From Sediminicola luteus (GTDB lineage: Bacteria; Bacteroidota; Bacteroidia; Flavobacteriales; Flavobacteriaceae), in contig NZ_NBWU01000001.1 of the NCBI RefSeq assembly GCF_002514735.1, forward strand, positions 434,001-498,000: DNA of 64,000 bases, written 5' to 3'. The notes below the pieces were generated by a model that saw nothing but the letters and a program-made list of their open reading frames with translations, was not told where the DNA came from and did no database searches. A program made the position numbers and the translations under genes. Shown here piece by piece: positions 9,500-18,363 of this stretch (positions are counted from its first letter, which is position 1; each line of letters opens with the position of its first letter).

Positions 9500-11770
9500 T
9501 TGAAAAATTTAAATAGATTCCCCGCATTGTGGCTCTTGGTATTTACCCTAGTCGCCTTAAGCTGTAATAATGACGATGACGGCACACTAGTTGTTCAAGC
9601 AGAAGACCTGGAAGTGACCCTAGATGAAAATCCTTCCCAAGGTGCTTCATTGGGTACCATAGAAACCTCCGGAAACGGGACCCCGAGTTTTGAGCTGGTT
9701 TCGCAGACCCCTTCTGGTGCTTTAAGCCTAGACGAAGTCACAGGCGAAGTTACCGTGGCCGATGCAGCCGCATTCGACTTTGAGACCAACCCTGAAATTT
9801 CGGCTACGGTAAATGTCGTTGGGGCCGCCGAATCGGTAACGGTTAGCATTGCGTTGAACAATGTACCCGAAATAACCCTTCAAGATCTAACGGTCGATAT
9901 CGATGAAAATCCGGCCGATGGCGATGCAATAGGTACGGTACAGGCCACCGGAAATGGTGATACCGTTTTCAGTATTGCTACACAAAGCCCGGCAGGTGCC
10001 TTGCAAATCGATGAAAATACCGGTGCCCTTACCGTGGCAGATGCCGGTCTATTCGATTTTGAGACCCATCCGGTAATTACTGCCACGGTAGCTGTTGTAG
10101 ACGGTATAAACACCGCCGCTGTTACTGTAAGCCTGAACAATGTTTCGGAGTTAAGTGCCCAAGACTTTAGCGTTACCATAGATGAAAACCCTACCAATGG
10201 GCAACTCTTAGGTACCATACAGGCTAGTGGATCCGGAAACAACACTTTTTCCATTAGCACGCAAAGCCCGGCAAACGCCCTTAGTATCGACACCACTACC
10301 GGGGAGTTGACGGTCGCAGACCTCAATCTTTTTGATTACGAGACTAATCCGGTAATCACGGCTACTATTTTGGTCGAAAGCGGGGTAGATACCGCCACCA
10401 TTACGGCCACTATAAACCTAAACGATGTTTCGGAGCTAAGCGCACAAGACTTTTCGGCTACCATAGACGAAAACCCTACCAACGGACAAGTCTTAGGAAC
10501 CGTTCAAGCCAGTGGATCCGGTAACACCACTTTCTCCATTAGCACCCAAAGCCCGGCAGGTGCCATTACTATAGATGCCGCTACCGGTGAGCTAACTGTC
10601 GCAGATGCCAATCTTTTTGATTTTGAGACCAATCCGGTAATCACGGCAACTATTTCTGTCGAAAGCGGGGTAGATACCGCCAATATTACGGCCACTATTA
10701 CCCTAAACGATGTTTCGGAGCTAAACGCACAAGACTTTAGCACAACCATAGACGAAAACCCGACCGACGGGCAAGTATTAGGCACCATACAGGCAACAAG
10801 TAACGGAACCCTTACTTTTTCCATTAACTCACAAACACCGGCAGGCGCCCTAGGTATAAATGCTGGCACGGGTGAATTATCGGTAATCGACCCCAATCTT
10901 TTCGATTATGAGACCAACCCCATAATCACAGCTGAAATTTTGATTGAAAATGGCACTGAAACCACCACGGCTACCGCTACCATTACACTGAACGATGTAG
11001 ATGAAGTATCCGCCCAAAACACGAACTTAAATATTGCCGAAAACCCTTCCAATGGAGACGTGGTCGGTAGTCTACAGGCCTCTGGTTCAAACTTAACATA
11101 TACCATTACCTTTCAAAACCCGGCGGGGGCATTTAGTATAGATGCCAATACGGGAGAACTTTCGGTAGCCGACGAAACTTTATTCGATTTCGAGACCAAC
11201 CCCAATATGTTGGCCACCATTTCGGTAAGCAATGGTACCCAAACCGTTTCTGCCAATGCTATGGTAGCGCTCGACGATCTCAATGAAATTGGGGAATATA
11301 AGTTTGGAGGCGTAATCTTCTGGATAGATCCTGCTAGTAACAATAGTGAAGGCCTTGTATGCGCAACCACTAATCTCAATGTTGCCAATTGGGGCTGTTC
11401 AGGTACACTAACCGGGGCTTCCGGAACGGGTATAGGCACCGGGGAAACCAATACGGCTACATTAATCGCTGCCGGATGTGGTCTTACCGCCGCAGAATCC
11501 GTATCCAACTTAGACTGGAATGGCTACGATGATTGGTTTTTACCTAGTATTGATGAATTCAACGAAATAGCCGTAAACTACAACGCCTATATCTGGCCAA
11601 CTATTCAAGCGAATGGAGGAAGCGCCCTTATGGGCACGGTTTGGACTTCTACCGAAGTTAATGCGAATGATGCCTATATAGCCTTTTTGGGAGGTAATGC
11701 CCCTGTGGCCCTAACCAAAAGTGTCGCAAATATTCACGTATTACCCGTCAGATCTTTCACAGATTTCTAA
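9500..11770 (+). CDS. Cadherin-repeat lipoprotein with DUF1566-like C-terminus
   Basis: This product has 756 residues and reads from a TTG start. The lipoprotein signal ends LVALSC (lipid Cys 22), followed by NNDDDG, an acidic surface-export type signal. Six tandem cadherin-like repeats of about 92-97 residues follow. Each carries DENP..G..LGT, then TFSI..QSPAGAL.ID, TGELTVAD and LFDFETNPVITATI. Repeats 3 to 5 are close to identical at DNA level, which suggests recent internal expansion. After residue about 590 a different domain begins (YKFGGVIFWIDPASNN..., W..WFLPSIDEFNEI..., GTVWTSTEV), matching the DUF1566/Lcl C-terminal pattern found at the tips of surface adhesins. It is probably a cell-surface adhesion or carbohydrate-contact protein. 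Confidence 0.88.
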   Translation: MKNLNRFPALWLLVFTLVALSCNNDDDGTLVVQAEDLEVTLDENPSQGASLGTIETSGNGTPSFELVSQTPSGALSLDEVTGEVTVADAAAFDFETNPEISATVNVVGAAESVTVSIALNNVPEITLQDLTVDIDENPADGDAIGTVQATGNGDTVFSIATQSPAGALQIDENTGALTVADAGLFDFETHPVITATVAVVDGINTAAVTVSLNNVSELSAQDFSVTIDENPTNGQLLGTIQASGSGNNTFSISTQSPANALSIDTTTGELTVADLNLFDYETNPVITATILVESGVDTATITATINLNDVSELSAQDFSATIDENPTNGQVLGTVQASGSGNTTFSISTQSPAGAITIDAATGELTVADANLFDFETNPVITATISVESGVDTANITATITLNDVSELNAQDFSTTIDENPTDGQVLGTIQATSNGTLTFSINSQTPAGALGINAGTGELSVIDPNLFDYETNPIITAEILIENGTETTTATATITLNDVDEVSAQNTNLNIAENPSNGDVVGSLQASGSNLTYTITFQNPAGAFSIDANTGELSVADETLFDFETNPNMLATISVSNGTQTVSANAMVALDDLNEIGEYKFGGVIFWIDPASNNSEGLVCATTNLNVANWGCSGTLTGASGTGIGTGETNTATLIAAGCGLTAAESVSNLDWNGYDDWFLPSIDEFNEIAVNYNAYIWPTIQANGGSALMGTVWTSTEVNANDAYIAFLGGNAPVALTKSVANIHVLPVRSFTDF

Positions 11771-11803
11771 AAACGGAAATATTCATAAATCACAAAGCAC
11801 GGT

Positions 11804-11835
11804 TTGTCAGGCATATAGGGCAAACCGTGGCTTTG
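11804..11835 (+). terminator. Stem-loop terminator after cadherin lipoprotein
   Basis: ACGGTTTG (11809-11816) pairs with CAAACCGT (11821-11828), and the stem is extended by AAAGC with GCTTT after one bulged G. It lies about 35 bp after the stop codon. There is no long U tract, so termination strength is uncertain. Confidence 0.55.
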
Positions 11836-11886
11836 ATCCAATTAACACAATGAAAATGGAAGCCTAGTTCAATCAATACCTAGCAT

Positions 11887-12888
11887 ATGAGAAATACAAA
11901 ACAACTTTTAGCTTCCGTTCTCCTATTTTTCACCCTATTAATAGGATGTAATACCGATGACTCCGATACTTCTGGAGTCCAAGAACGGGCCACCCCACAA
12001 GCATTTATGGCCCTAAAGCAAACCGCTTATGAAAGTCATATTCAAAACTTTCGGTTCGATGCTGGTACAATTGGCAGCTTCACCACCGACAAGGGGGTAC
12101 AATTAACCATTAACGGGGCCTGCCTATCAAAAAATGGAGCAGCCGTTAACGGAATGGTCGATATCAATCTGGTAGAGGTTTTTGATAGAAGCGGTATGCT
12201 TACCACCCACAAACCTACCATGGGCCAGTTACCCAATGGCGACAGGGCACTTCTCATTTCTGGCGGCGCTTTTTCAATTGAAGCCGAACAAAACGGGGAG
12301 ACCTTAACCTTAACATGCCCTATTCAACTCATAGTTCCTTCGAACCTCACCGGAGGTACCGATATGGCCATGACCCTTTGGCAGGGAGGCTATGACGATG
12401 ACTGCGATGCTATTGAACAATGCGATGTGGTTTGGGAAGAAATCACCGAAAATGTGGCCGAAGCCATCAATTTTTCGCAGGGACCAGATGGCGAACCTGC
12501 CTATTACGCTTACTTCAGCAATTTTGGCTGGACGAACATCGATCGCTTTTATACCGACAATAGACCCAAAACTACTTTAATGGTCGCCGTACCCCAAGGG
12601 TTCAATGACCAGAACAGTGTGGTTTACCTCTCCTACGACGGAGAACCGAATGCCCTGGCATACCTCGATACTTTTGATAGTAACACCCAATTGTTTTCGG
12701 AACATTACGGACAAATACCCATAGGGTTGGACTGCCATATCATTTTTGCCAGTACCGACAATGGGCAATGGCAATACGCCATAAAACAGGCCACTATATC
12801 AGAAAATGGAACCATAACCATATCGGAAACCGATTTACAATCAGGCACTGAAGCGCAATTAACGGCAGCCATTACCGGTTTGCCGTAA
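11887..12888 (+). CDS. Lipoprotein of unknown function
   Basis: This product has 333 residues. The lipoprotein signal ends LLIGC (Cys 21), followed by NTDDSDTS. The mature region starts with a beta-rich domain (FRFDAGTIGSFTTDKGVQLTINGACLSKNGAAVNGMVDINLVEVFDR in separate strands) that resembles carboxypeptidase-regulatory or Ig-like surface modules. A Cys-containing middle section (DDDCDAIEQCDVVWEE) and a second beta-rich half follow. It carries no catalytic motif I recognise. A strong terminator follows directly, so it forms a single-gene unit between the cadherin lipoprotein and the protease/LemA operon. Confidence 0.75.
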   Translation: MRNTKQLLASVLLFFTLLIGCNTDDSDTSGVQERATPQAFMALKQTAYESHIQNFRFDAGTIGSFTTDKGVQLTINGACLSKNGAAVNGMVDINLVEVFDRSGMLTTHKPTMGQLPNGDRALLISGGAFSIEAEQNGETLTLTCPIQLIVPSNLTGGTDMAMTLWQGGYDDDCDAIEQCDVVWEEITENVAEAINFSQGPDGEPAYYAYFSNFGWTNIDRFYTDNRPKTTLMVAVPQGFNDQNSVVYLSYDGEPNALAYLDTFDSNTQLFSEHYGQIPIGLDCHIIFASTDNGQWQYAIKQATISENGTITISETDLQSGTEAQLTAAITGLP

Positions 12889-12902
12889 AGGTTGGTTGGT
12901 AG

Positions 12903-12932
12903 AAAAGGTGCCCGTTTTGGGCACCTTTTATC
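12903..12932 (+). terminator. Rho-independent terminator
   Basis: AAAAGGTGCCC (12903-12913) and GGGCACCTTTT (12919-12929) form a perfect 11-bp stem around a GTTTT loop, with the U tract included in the descending arm. It ends the lipoprotein gene 15 bp after its stop. It also argues that the next gene begins at 12971 rather than at an in-frame upstream codon inside this hairpin. Confidence 0.88.
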
Positions 12933-12970
12933 ACCTTGATAAACAATACAGCATTAATACAAATACACCC

Positions 12971-14176
12971 ATGCACAAAAACATTACATACTTTACACCC
13001 ATAGCCCCCAAACAGGCCTCTACCCGCCAAGAAGAAAAGTGGGACGCTGCCGTGGCCCTATTTAAAAATAAGGCCTTTGCCCAAGTGTTACCCACCTTAC
13101 TCGATTACCTTGGGCCTCAATTCCAATCCAAGAAAAAAGGGGACACCTATGAAATAGCCCATGGTTCAGTGGTAGTTTCGCTGACCCAAACCGATACCGA
13201 ACTGCATATATCTTGTCCGTTCGTAAATATCGCCCAAGCCAAAAAAGTGCCTCTGATGCGCCGGTTGGCCGAGTTGCGGATGTATCCGTTGAACCTGACC
13301 AACCTGGTCTTGGAAAACGATTTGGTGTATTTCAGCTTTTCTTGCCCATTAAATCTGTGTGAACCTTATAAAATTTATGGTGTTTTGCGTGAAATATGCT
13401 TCTATGCAGATAGTTATGACGACGAATTCATAGAAAAATTCGGAGCCACACATTTGCAAGAACCCAATATCACTGCTTTCGCCAATGATCTTAAGGAAAC
13501 GGCCTATGCCAACTACCAAAGTATTTTGGAGCAAGGCTTGTCGCGATTGGCCCATTATATGGAAAAGCGACACATTAACAATGCATGGTATACCCTGAAC
13601 ATTAGCTTGAAGCAAATTGAGTTCCATATAGAACCCCAAGGGTATTTGCGGAGCCTGTTGGAAAAAGCCATCGACGGTATTTTCGATAGGAATCTGGCCA
13701 TTCAAGACCGTTTATTACACGGTAAGGCAAGTTTGGAAAAACTAAAAGCCTATGACAAAGACAATTTCTATAAAGACCTCTATCAAATAGAAACCTTCGT
13801 ACCCCATAAATACAGCGGTAAAAAGGAGAACATTCGCGAAAATTGGGAAGACAGTTATGCCGAAGCCCAAGATATGCTAGCCAACTCGCGGTTCGAAGAT
13901 GCCTGCCATTTGATGCAATCGTGCTTTTACGGTCTGTTTTACTACAATTTGGTAGGCGAAGACCTGGCACAACCCATCACCGACGCCTTGGCACAGGCCA
14001 GCGGATTAGACTGGAACCAAGCCGCCCCCATTTTGTTAAAAGGCATGGAGGCCTTGATGGAAGATCAGATTTTAGAAAATGATTTTGGTATGGATCTCTC
14101 CAAAATCATGGGCGCCCAAATGGAACAGTCCATGGCTGCTATGCAACAAATTATGGCCAACTTTAAAACCAACTAA
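12971..14176 (+). CDS. YbjN / secretion-chaperone-like protein
   Basis: This is a 401-residue soluble protein without a signal peptide. The ATG at 12971 is chosen because the only longer start would lie within the preceding terminator. The N-terminal 170 residues have the strand-helix pattern of YbjN/type III chaperone-like folds: VVVSLTQTDTELHISCPFV, a basic helix, LTNLVLENDLVYFSFSCPL, then a helix GVLREICFYADSYDDEFIEKFGA. The C-terminal half is helical and includes a short repeat of EAQDMLANSRFEDACHLMQSC type. It starts a run of ten closely spaced genes and stops one base before the protease start codon. The fold assignment is by eye and should be tested by profile search. Likely cytosolic. 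Confidence 0.6.
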   Translation: MHKNITYFTPIAPKQASTRQEEKWDAAVALFKNKAFAQVLPTLLDYLGPQFQSKKKGDTYEIAHGSVVVSLTQTDTELHISCPFVNIAQAKKVPLMRRLAELRMYPLNLTNLVLENDLVYFSFSCPLNLCEPYKIYGVLREICFYADSYDDEFIEKFGATHLQEPNITAFANDLKETAYANYQSILEQGLSRLAHYMEKRHINNAWYTLNISLKQIEFHIEPQGYLRSLLEKAIDGIFDRNLAIQDRLLHGKASLEKLKAYDKDNFYKDLYQIETFVPHKYSGKKENIRENWEDSYAEAQDMLANSRFEDACHLMQSCFYGLFYYNLVGEDLAQPITDALAQASGLDWNQAAPILLKGMEALMEDQILENDFGMDLSKIMGAQMEQSMAAMQQIMANFKTN

Positions 14177-14177
14177 G

Positions 14178-15251
14178 ATGAGTGTAATACGCGACATAGA
14201 AAATTCAGTTTATAGAATCAACACTGCCCAAGGTTCGGGAACCGGCTTTTATAGTCTGGCCGATCAAATTATCGTAACCAATTACCACGTTGTGGCCGGT
14301 TGTATGGCCGTAAGTGTAGAAGGCACGGACAAACAACGGTACAAGGCCCAGGTAGTTTATGCCAACCCTGGCAAGGATATCGCTTTTTTAAAGGCCGAAA
14401 ATTTACCGAACCCGGCCCAATCGGTGGTTACCAACCATCAGAACGAAACCATTTCCCGCGATAAAGTGCTGGTTCTGGGCTACCCCTACGGCATGCCCTT
14501 TACGGTAACCGAAGGTATCGTATCTAACCCCAACCAGCTCATAGACGGCAGTAACTTTATACAGACCGATGCGGCCATAAACCCCGGCAACAGTGGCGGA
14601 CCGGTAATCAACGAAAAAGGCGAACTCGTGGGTATGGCCACCTCCAAGTTTACGGAGGCCGATAATATGGGCTTCGCCATTCCCATGGAAACCCTGCGCG
14701 AAGAACTTGAAATAGTCGGGGATCTGTCAGATGGTTTTACCTTAGGTTGCCCCAGTTGTGGCGGACTCATCGCCGAAAAGACGGAATATTGCCCCAATTG
14801 TGGTAACGACATTAACGAAAATTGGTTCGAGGCACACCCGCTCTCCGACTTTAGTATTCAAGTAGAAACCGCCATAGCCAAATTGGGTATCGCCCCAGAA
14901 TTGGCACGCTCGGGTCGCGAACGCTGGTTTTTCCATCAAGGGAGTGCCGAAATACGAATGTTCGTTTACGACAACAACTACCTCTTTGCCACTTCACCTT
15001 TGAACGAACTGCCCCGAAAAAATCTAGCGGAGGTGTACGAATATATTTTAACCGCCGATACTGGGGCGCATCGTTTGGCCATTTCGGACAACCAGATCTT
15101 TCTCTCGTACCGGGTACATATCAGTGACCTCTACTCCGACAACAAAGACACGGTCTTGGAAGGTTTGGCCCAATTGGCCACCAAAGCTGATGATCTAGAC
15201 GACCATTTCGTAAATGCCTACGGCGCGAAAATGACAGTCTATAGTAAATAA
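14178..15251 (+). CDS. Cytoplasmic trypsin-like (HtrA-type) protease with zinc ribbon
   Basis: This product has 357 residues and starts at the ATG at 14178, one base after the previous stop. A complete serine-protease triad is visible: His37 (TNYHVVAG), Asp67 (GKDIAFL) and Ser139 (NPGNSGGP). No signal peptide or membrane anchor precedes it and no PDZ domain follows, unlike periplasmic DegP. Instead there is a four-Cys zinc ribbon (CPSC at 191-194, CPNC at 205-208). A C-terminal domain of about 140 residues follows (EIRMFVYDNNYLFATSPLNEL, then TADTGAHRLAISDNQIFLSYRV in pieces), resembling the YbjN-like fold of the upstream gene. Its likely role is regulated proteolysis inside the cell, together with its operon partners. 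Confidence 0.85.
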   Translation: MSVIRDIENSVYRINTAQGSGTGFYSLADQIIVTNYHVVAGCMAVSVEGTDKQRYKAQVVYANPGKDIAFLKAENLPNPAQSVVTNHQNETISRDKVLVLGYPYGMPFTVTEGIVSNPNQLIDGSNFIQTDAAINPGNSGGPVINEKGELVGMATSKFTEADNMGFAIPMETLREELEIVGDLSDGFTLGCPSCGGLIAEKTEYCPNCGNDINENWFEAHPLSDFSIQVETAIAKLGIAPELARSGRERWFFHQGSAEIRMFVYDNNYLFATSPLNELPRKNLAEVYEYILTADTGAHRLAISDNQIFLSYRVHISDLYSDNKDTVLEGLAQLATKADDLDDHFVNAYGAKMTVYSK

Positions 15252-15288
15252 CCGTAACTAAAAATAACAGCTTAAAATCCCGACGATC

Positions 15289-15855
15289 ATGACCTACTTT
15301 ATTTCGGCCATATCCGTATTGGTAGTATTCATAGGTATTGCCGCCATTGTTATCAACAACCGGATCATAGACCAAAAAAACCGGGTGGCCCAAGCCTTCG
15401 GCAGTATCGAAGTGTATCTAAAAAAGCGTTTTGACCTAATTCCCAATCTGGTGGCCATGCTGAACAAATACATGGCCCATGAAAAAGAGGTGCTGCTTAA
15501 AGCCACAGAACTGCGAACCCAAGTTGCAAATGCCCAAGGGCAACAAGAGAAAATCGAAGCCTCAAATGCCTTGACCCAACTTATGGGCGGATTACATGTA
15601 AACGTGGAAAATTACCCAGAACTGAAGGCCGATAAACAGTTTGGGGTGCTCCAATACCAGCTAGCCGACATTGAAGATCAAATTTCTGCGGCCCGCAGGG
15701 CCTTTAACGCCTCTGTAACCCAGTACAACAATACCATACAAATGTTTCCGGCCAATATTATAGCAGGAATTCGAAAAGACGGCAAAGAAAAACTGCTAGA
15801 AATCCCAAAGGCCGATCAAAAAGAAATCGATATCCATCAACTTTTAAACCAATAA
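15289..15855 (+). CDS. lemA: LemA family protein
   Basis: This product has 188 residues. One N-terminal membrane helix (about 5-25, YFISAISVLVVFIGIAAIVI) is followed by the LemA signature (NRVAQAFGSIEVYLKKRFDLIPNLV) and a long helical hairpin rich in Ala and Gln. The C-terminal part contains FPANIIAGIRKDGKE. LemA proteins are membrane-anchored with the helical bundle outside the cytoplasm. Their molecular role is poorly understood, but they often sit beside DUF3137 and htpX-type protease genes. Here the partners are a cytoplasmic HtrA-like protease and a DUF3137 protein, 37 bp after the former and two genes before the latter. Confidence 0.92.
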   Translation: MTYFISAISVLVVFIGIAAIVINNRIIDQKNRVAQAFGSIEVYLKKRFDLIPNLVAMLNKYMAHEKEVLLKATELRTQVANAQGQQEKIEASNALTQLMGGLHVNVENYPELKADKQFGVLQYQLADIEDQISAARRAFNASVTQYNNTIQMFPANIIAGIRKDGKEKLLEIPKADQKEIDIHQLLNQ

Positions 15856-15858
15856 ACC

Positions 15859-16665
15859 ATGCAAATGTTCGACAACCTTCCCTGGTACGGTTATATAATC
15901 TTTATCATCGCCGTGGCCGCTTATGCCTATCGCTATTTTAGCAAATTCAAGGAAGGCTATGATGAAGCCGACCTAAAAACCGTAAAATTCAAGACATCAG
16001 AAGCCGGTAACCTAACCGCCGACCAACAATTTGCCGTGGCCCTTTATGCCCCTTTGACCGAGTGGTACGGCGCCGATACCAATACCCTAACCTTCTTAAA
16101 TGCCAAAGCGGCCAACCGCTATTTGCAAAGATGGCGCATAGACACCCGGGAAGGCTATTGGGACCTTACCGAGTACTTTATGAAACAGGGAAGACGTTGG
16201 TATTTCGATTTTATATATAAGCTAGTTAAAAACGAACCTGAAGAAAATTGGAACGATCTTATGAAAGGGTATTTTGGGGAAAATGAACGTGCCGAACGTT
16301 ATCTCAAAAACTTAAAATCGGATACGATATTGAATACCTTAAAACAGAAAGGCCTGATTACCTTTGATTCCGAAATGGATGTGGGTATCATCGGCTACGA
16401 TGCCGCTACCCTAGTAGGCCAGGCCAGACAAGCCTATACCACCGGAATCATTACCGAAGATGAAGCCTTCAAGGTTTTACAATTTGCCAAAGATCTGGCT
16501 ACCACTCATTTTTCGTCTTGGGAAGACTTCGGAAAGAGTTTTATCATCGGCTTTGCCATAGATCAAAGTCATCGTGATGCTGCCTTTAGGGAAGAAGTGT
16601 ACCACCTCTACAAACAAGTTGTGGCACACCCCAACAGCCCTTGGAACACCCTAATTTGGCCCTAA
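15859..16665 (+). CDS. DUF1266 domain protein, membrane anchored
   Basis: This product has 268 residues and begins three bases after the LemA stop. A single N-terminal hydrophobic segment (WYGYIIFIIAVAAYAY, about 9-24) is followed by a soluble domain. The C-terminal half carries the DUF1266 pattern: YDAATLVGQARQAYTTGIITEDEAF, then SWEDFGKSFIIGFAIDQS, ending in SPWNTLIWP. No biochemical activity is established for DUF1266. Its position between LemA and a DUF3137 protein, with almost no spacing, suggests one multi-protein membrane assembly. Confidence 0.78.
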   Translation: MQMFDNLPWYGYIIFIIAVAAYAYRYFSKFKEGYDEADLKTVKFKTSEAGNLTADQQFAVALYAPLTEWYGADTNTLTFLNAKAANRYLQRWRIDTREGYWDLTEYFMKQGRRWYFDFIYKLVKNEPEENWNDLMKGYFGENERAERYLKNLKSDTILNTLKQKGLITFDSEMDVGIIGYDAATLVGQARQAYTTGIITEDEAFKVLQFAKDLATTHFSSWEDFGKSFIIGFAIDQSHRDAAFREEVYHLYKQVVAHPNSPWNTLIWP

Positions 16666-16667
16666 AT

Positions 16668-17726
16668 ATGAAGCAGGAAAAGGCCGATATAACCAAAATA
16701 CACCAAGAAACCTCAACCGCCCTACGCGATATTTTTCAAAAGCGTAGACGCACCCGAATACTCCAAAAATGGGTATGGGGCATTACGGGTATATTTTTGG
16801 TGCTCATGCTCTTGGGCCTATTGGCCTATAACCTGCCCTATTTTGTTTCCGAGCTACCCGAACTTCAACTGAGACCCGAATACCGTATGTACCCCTTGAT
16901 CGGGTGCGTGGTTTTGTTGACGTTTTCGAGCTATTCCTTTACAGCGGCCTTTCAGAAATTCAAGTTAGCCGAAACCCAGACCATGGCCCAGATGGTCAAA
17001 CGTTTGTTTCCCCAGGTAGTATTTGCGCAACAAATCAAAGCGCCCGAGGCCCAAGTGGTGGATAGTAAACTGTTCCCTTGGATCAAAGAAGATTCGGCCT
17101 TGTATTGTTATGGTCAAATTAGGTCGCGAACCCAAACCACAGAAATCAACATCACCGATCTGGGTATGGTAAAAGCCAACCTATCGAACCGATTTTTGGC
17201 CGGGCTCATGCATATTCCCGTCCTGAATTTTTTTTTGGTGCTATACCAGCAGGTTTTTAAGCAGATGGTCTCGCACAACTCGGCCGAAACCGTCAATTTT
17301 ACCTTTAGGGGCATGTTCTGTTGGTTCCGTTTTAAAAAGAAACTCAACGGACATACCGTGGTCTTGCCCAATACCCCGGGCTCCAAATTGGACCGCTGGG
17401 GCAGTTTTAACTTTACCGAAGAAGAACGCATCTATTTAGAAGACCCCCGTTTTAACGACAAGTTCGTTGTGTACGCCACGGATCAGGTAGAGGCACGCTA
17501 TGTGCTTTCTTCCGCCTTTATGGAACGGATATTGGAACTAATGGAGAAATTTGACCGTCAGGTGTATCTATCGTTCCAAGACCGAAAACTCTATCTGGCT
17601 GTGGACAATGCCAACGGACTATTTTCTTTTCCGGCCGGACAATTGGATCGGGTGGAAACCGTACAAGATCTGGCCCATGATATACAATTGGCCCTCGATG
17701 TCCCGTTTGAGTTAAAGCTCCATTAA
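16668..17726 (+). CDS. DUF3137 membrane protein
   Basis: This product has 352 residues. The ATG at 16668 directly follows the previous stop and is preferred to an in-frame codon inside the DUF1266 gene. Two membrane helices lie near residues 36-60 and 78-98 (ITGIFLVLMLLGLLAYNL; YPLIGCVVLLTFSSYSFTAAF). A cytosolic domain ends with the DUF3137 hallmarks: FRGMFCWFRFKKKLNGHTVVLP, EDPRFNDKFVVYATDQVEARY, and a DRQVYLSFQDRKLYLAV strand. DUF3137 genes commonly neighbour lemA, which supports the call. A short internal hydrophobic stretch (PVLNFFLVLYQQVF) may be an amphipathic segment. Confidence 0.85.
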   Translation: MKQEKADITKIHQETSTALRDIFQKRRRTRILQKWVWGITGIFLVLMLLGLLAYNLPYFVSELPELQLRPEYRMYPLIGCVVLLTFSSYSFTAAFQKFKLAETQTMAQMVKRLFPQVVFAQQIKAPEAQVVDSKLFPWIKEDSALYCYGQIRSRTQTTEINITDLGMVKANLSNRFLAGLMHIPVLNFFLVLYQQVFKQMVSHNSAETVNFTFRGMFCWFRFKKKLNGHTVVLPNTPGSKLDRWGSFNFTEEERIYLEDPRFNDKFVVYATDQVEARYVLSSAFMERILELMEKFDRQVYLSFQDRKLYLAVDNANGLFSFPAGQLDRVETVQDLAHDIQLALDVPFELKLH

Positions 17727-17736
17727 GCCCATATCT

Positions 17737-18363
17737 ATGGAATATTTGATCCTTACTGCATTATTCCTTTTACTGGCTAGCCTGTTATACCTATGCTACC
17801 TACTGCTTAGGTGGTTTTTTGCCAGAAAAGTGCGTGTTCAAGGGTTGATGCTAACGCTGGGGCTTATATTCTTGGGACTTAGTATAAACCATCTCTTTTT
17901 TAAGCAAATGGTTTTCGTGCAATCCCAAGTATATCCTGATCTGTATTTGGTGAAAAATCCGGTTCAGGATCAAACGGTATTAAACGCGGCCATAAAACAA
18001 AAGATCTTGGAAACCGTAGCCGCCCACGGACCAACTTCAACAGGCGTATGGCATGCGGAAACCATAGCCCAATACCAATTGCGGTTTTATGAGTATACCC
18101 GTAGCAACGCCTTTCATATTTTTGCCGATGCCGGTACCAGTTACTTTTTGGAAAACAAAGAAGATTTTGGCGGTTTTGTCTCCGAAGAACTGGGTATGTA
18201 TACCCAAAACCGACTGGCCGAGTTCTATTTTACGAGCTGTAAAAACAATAGTTCAGAATATTGCGGGGACCTGGCCTATTTTAAAGAAGGCCAATTCGAC
18301 TATGCCGAAGAGATTCCCAACCTGCTCCCAAGACACGAACCCCCAAAAGATAGCTTGCCATGA
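17737..18363 (+). CDS. Membrane protein of unknown function
   Basis: This product has 208 residues and is not assigned to a family. Two membrane helices at the N-terminus (YLILTALFLLLASLLYLCYLLL, about 3-24, and LMLTLGLIFLGLSINHLFF, about 38-56) are followed by an extracytoplasmic domain of about 145 residues. That domain has two Cys near the end (TSCKNNSSEYCGDL) that could form a disulfide. Its stop overlaps the next ATG (ATGA), which implies translational coupling with the large lipoprotein downstream. Confidence 0.75.
   Translation: MEYLILTALFLLLASLLYLCYLLLRWFFARKVRVQGLMLTLGLIFLGLSINHLFFKQMVFVQSQVYPDLYLVKNPVQDQTVLNAAIKQKILETVAAHGPTSTGVWHAETIAQYQLRFYEYTRSNAFHIFADAGTSYFLENKEDFGGFVSEELGMYTQNRLAEFYFTSCKNNSSEYCGDLAYFKEGQFDYAEEIPNLLPRHEPPKDSLP

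Noticed and set aside
10504-11508. Long minus-strand frames inside the cadherin lipoprotein
   Set aside because: They mirror the repetitive coding strand and show the amino-acid bias of an antisense shadow.
14079-14177. 33-codon extension of the HtrA-like protease
   Set aside because: It lies wholly inside the end of the upstream gene in another frame; ATG at 14178 directly follows that stop.
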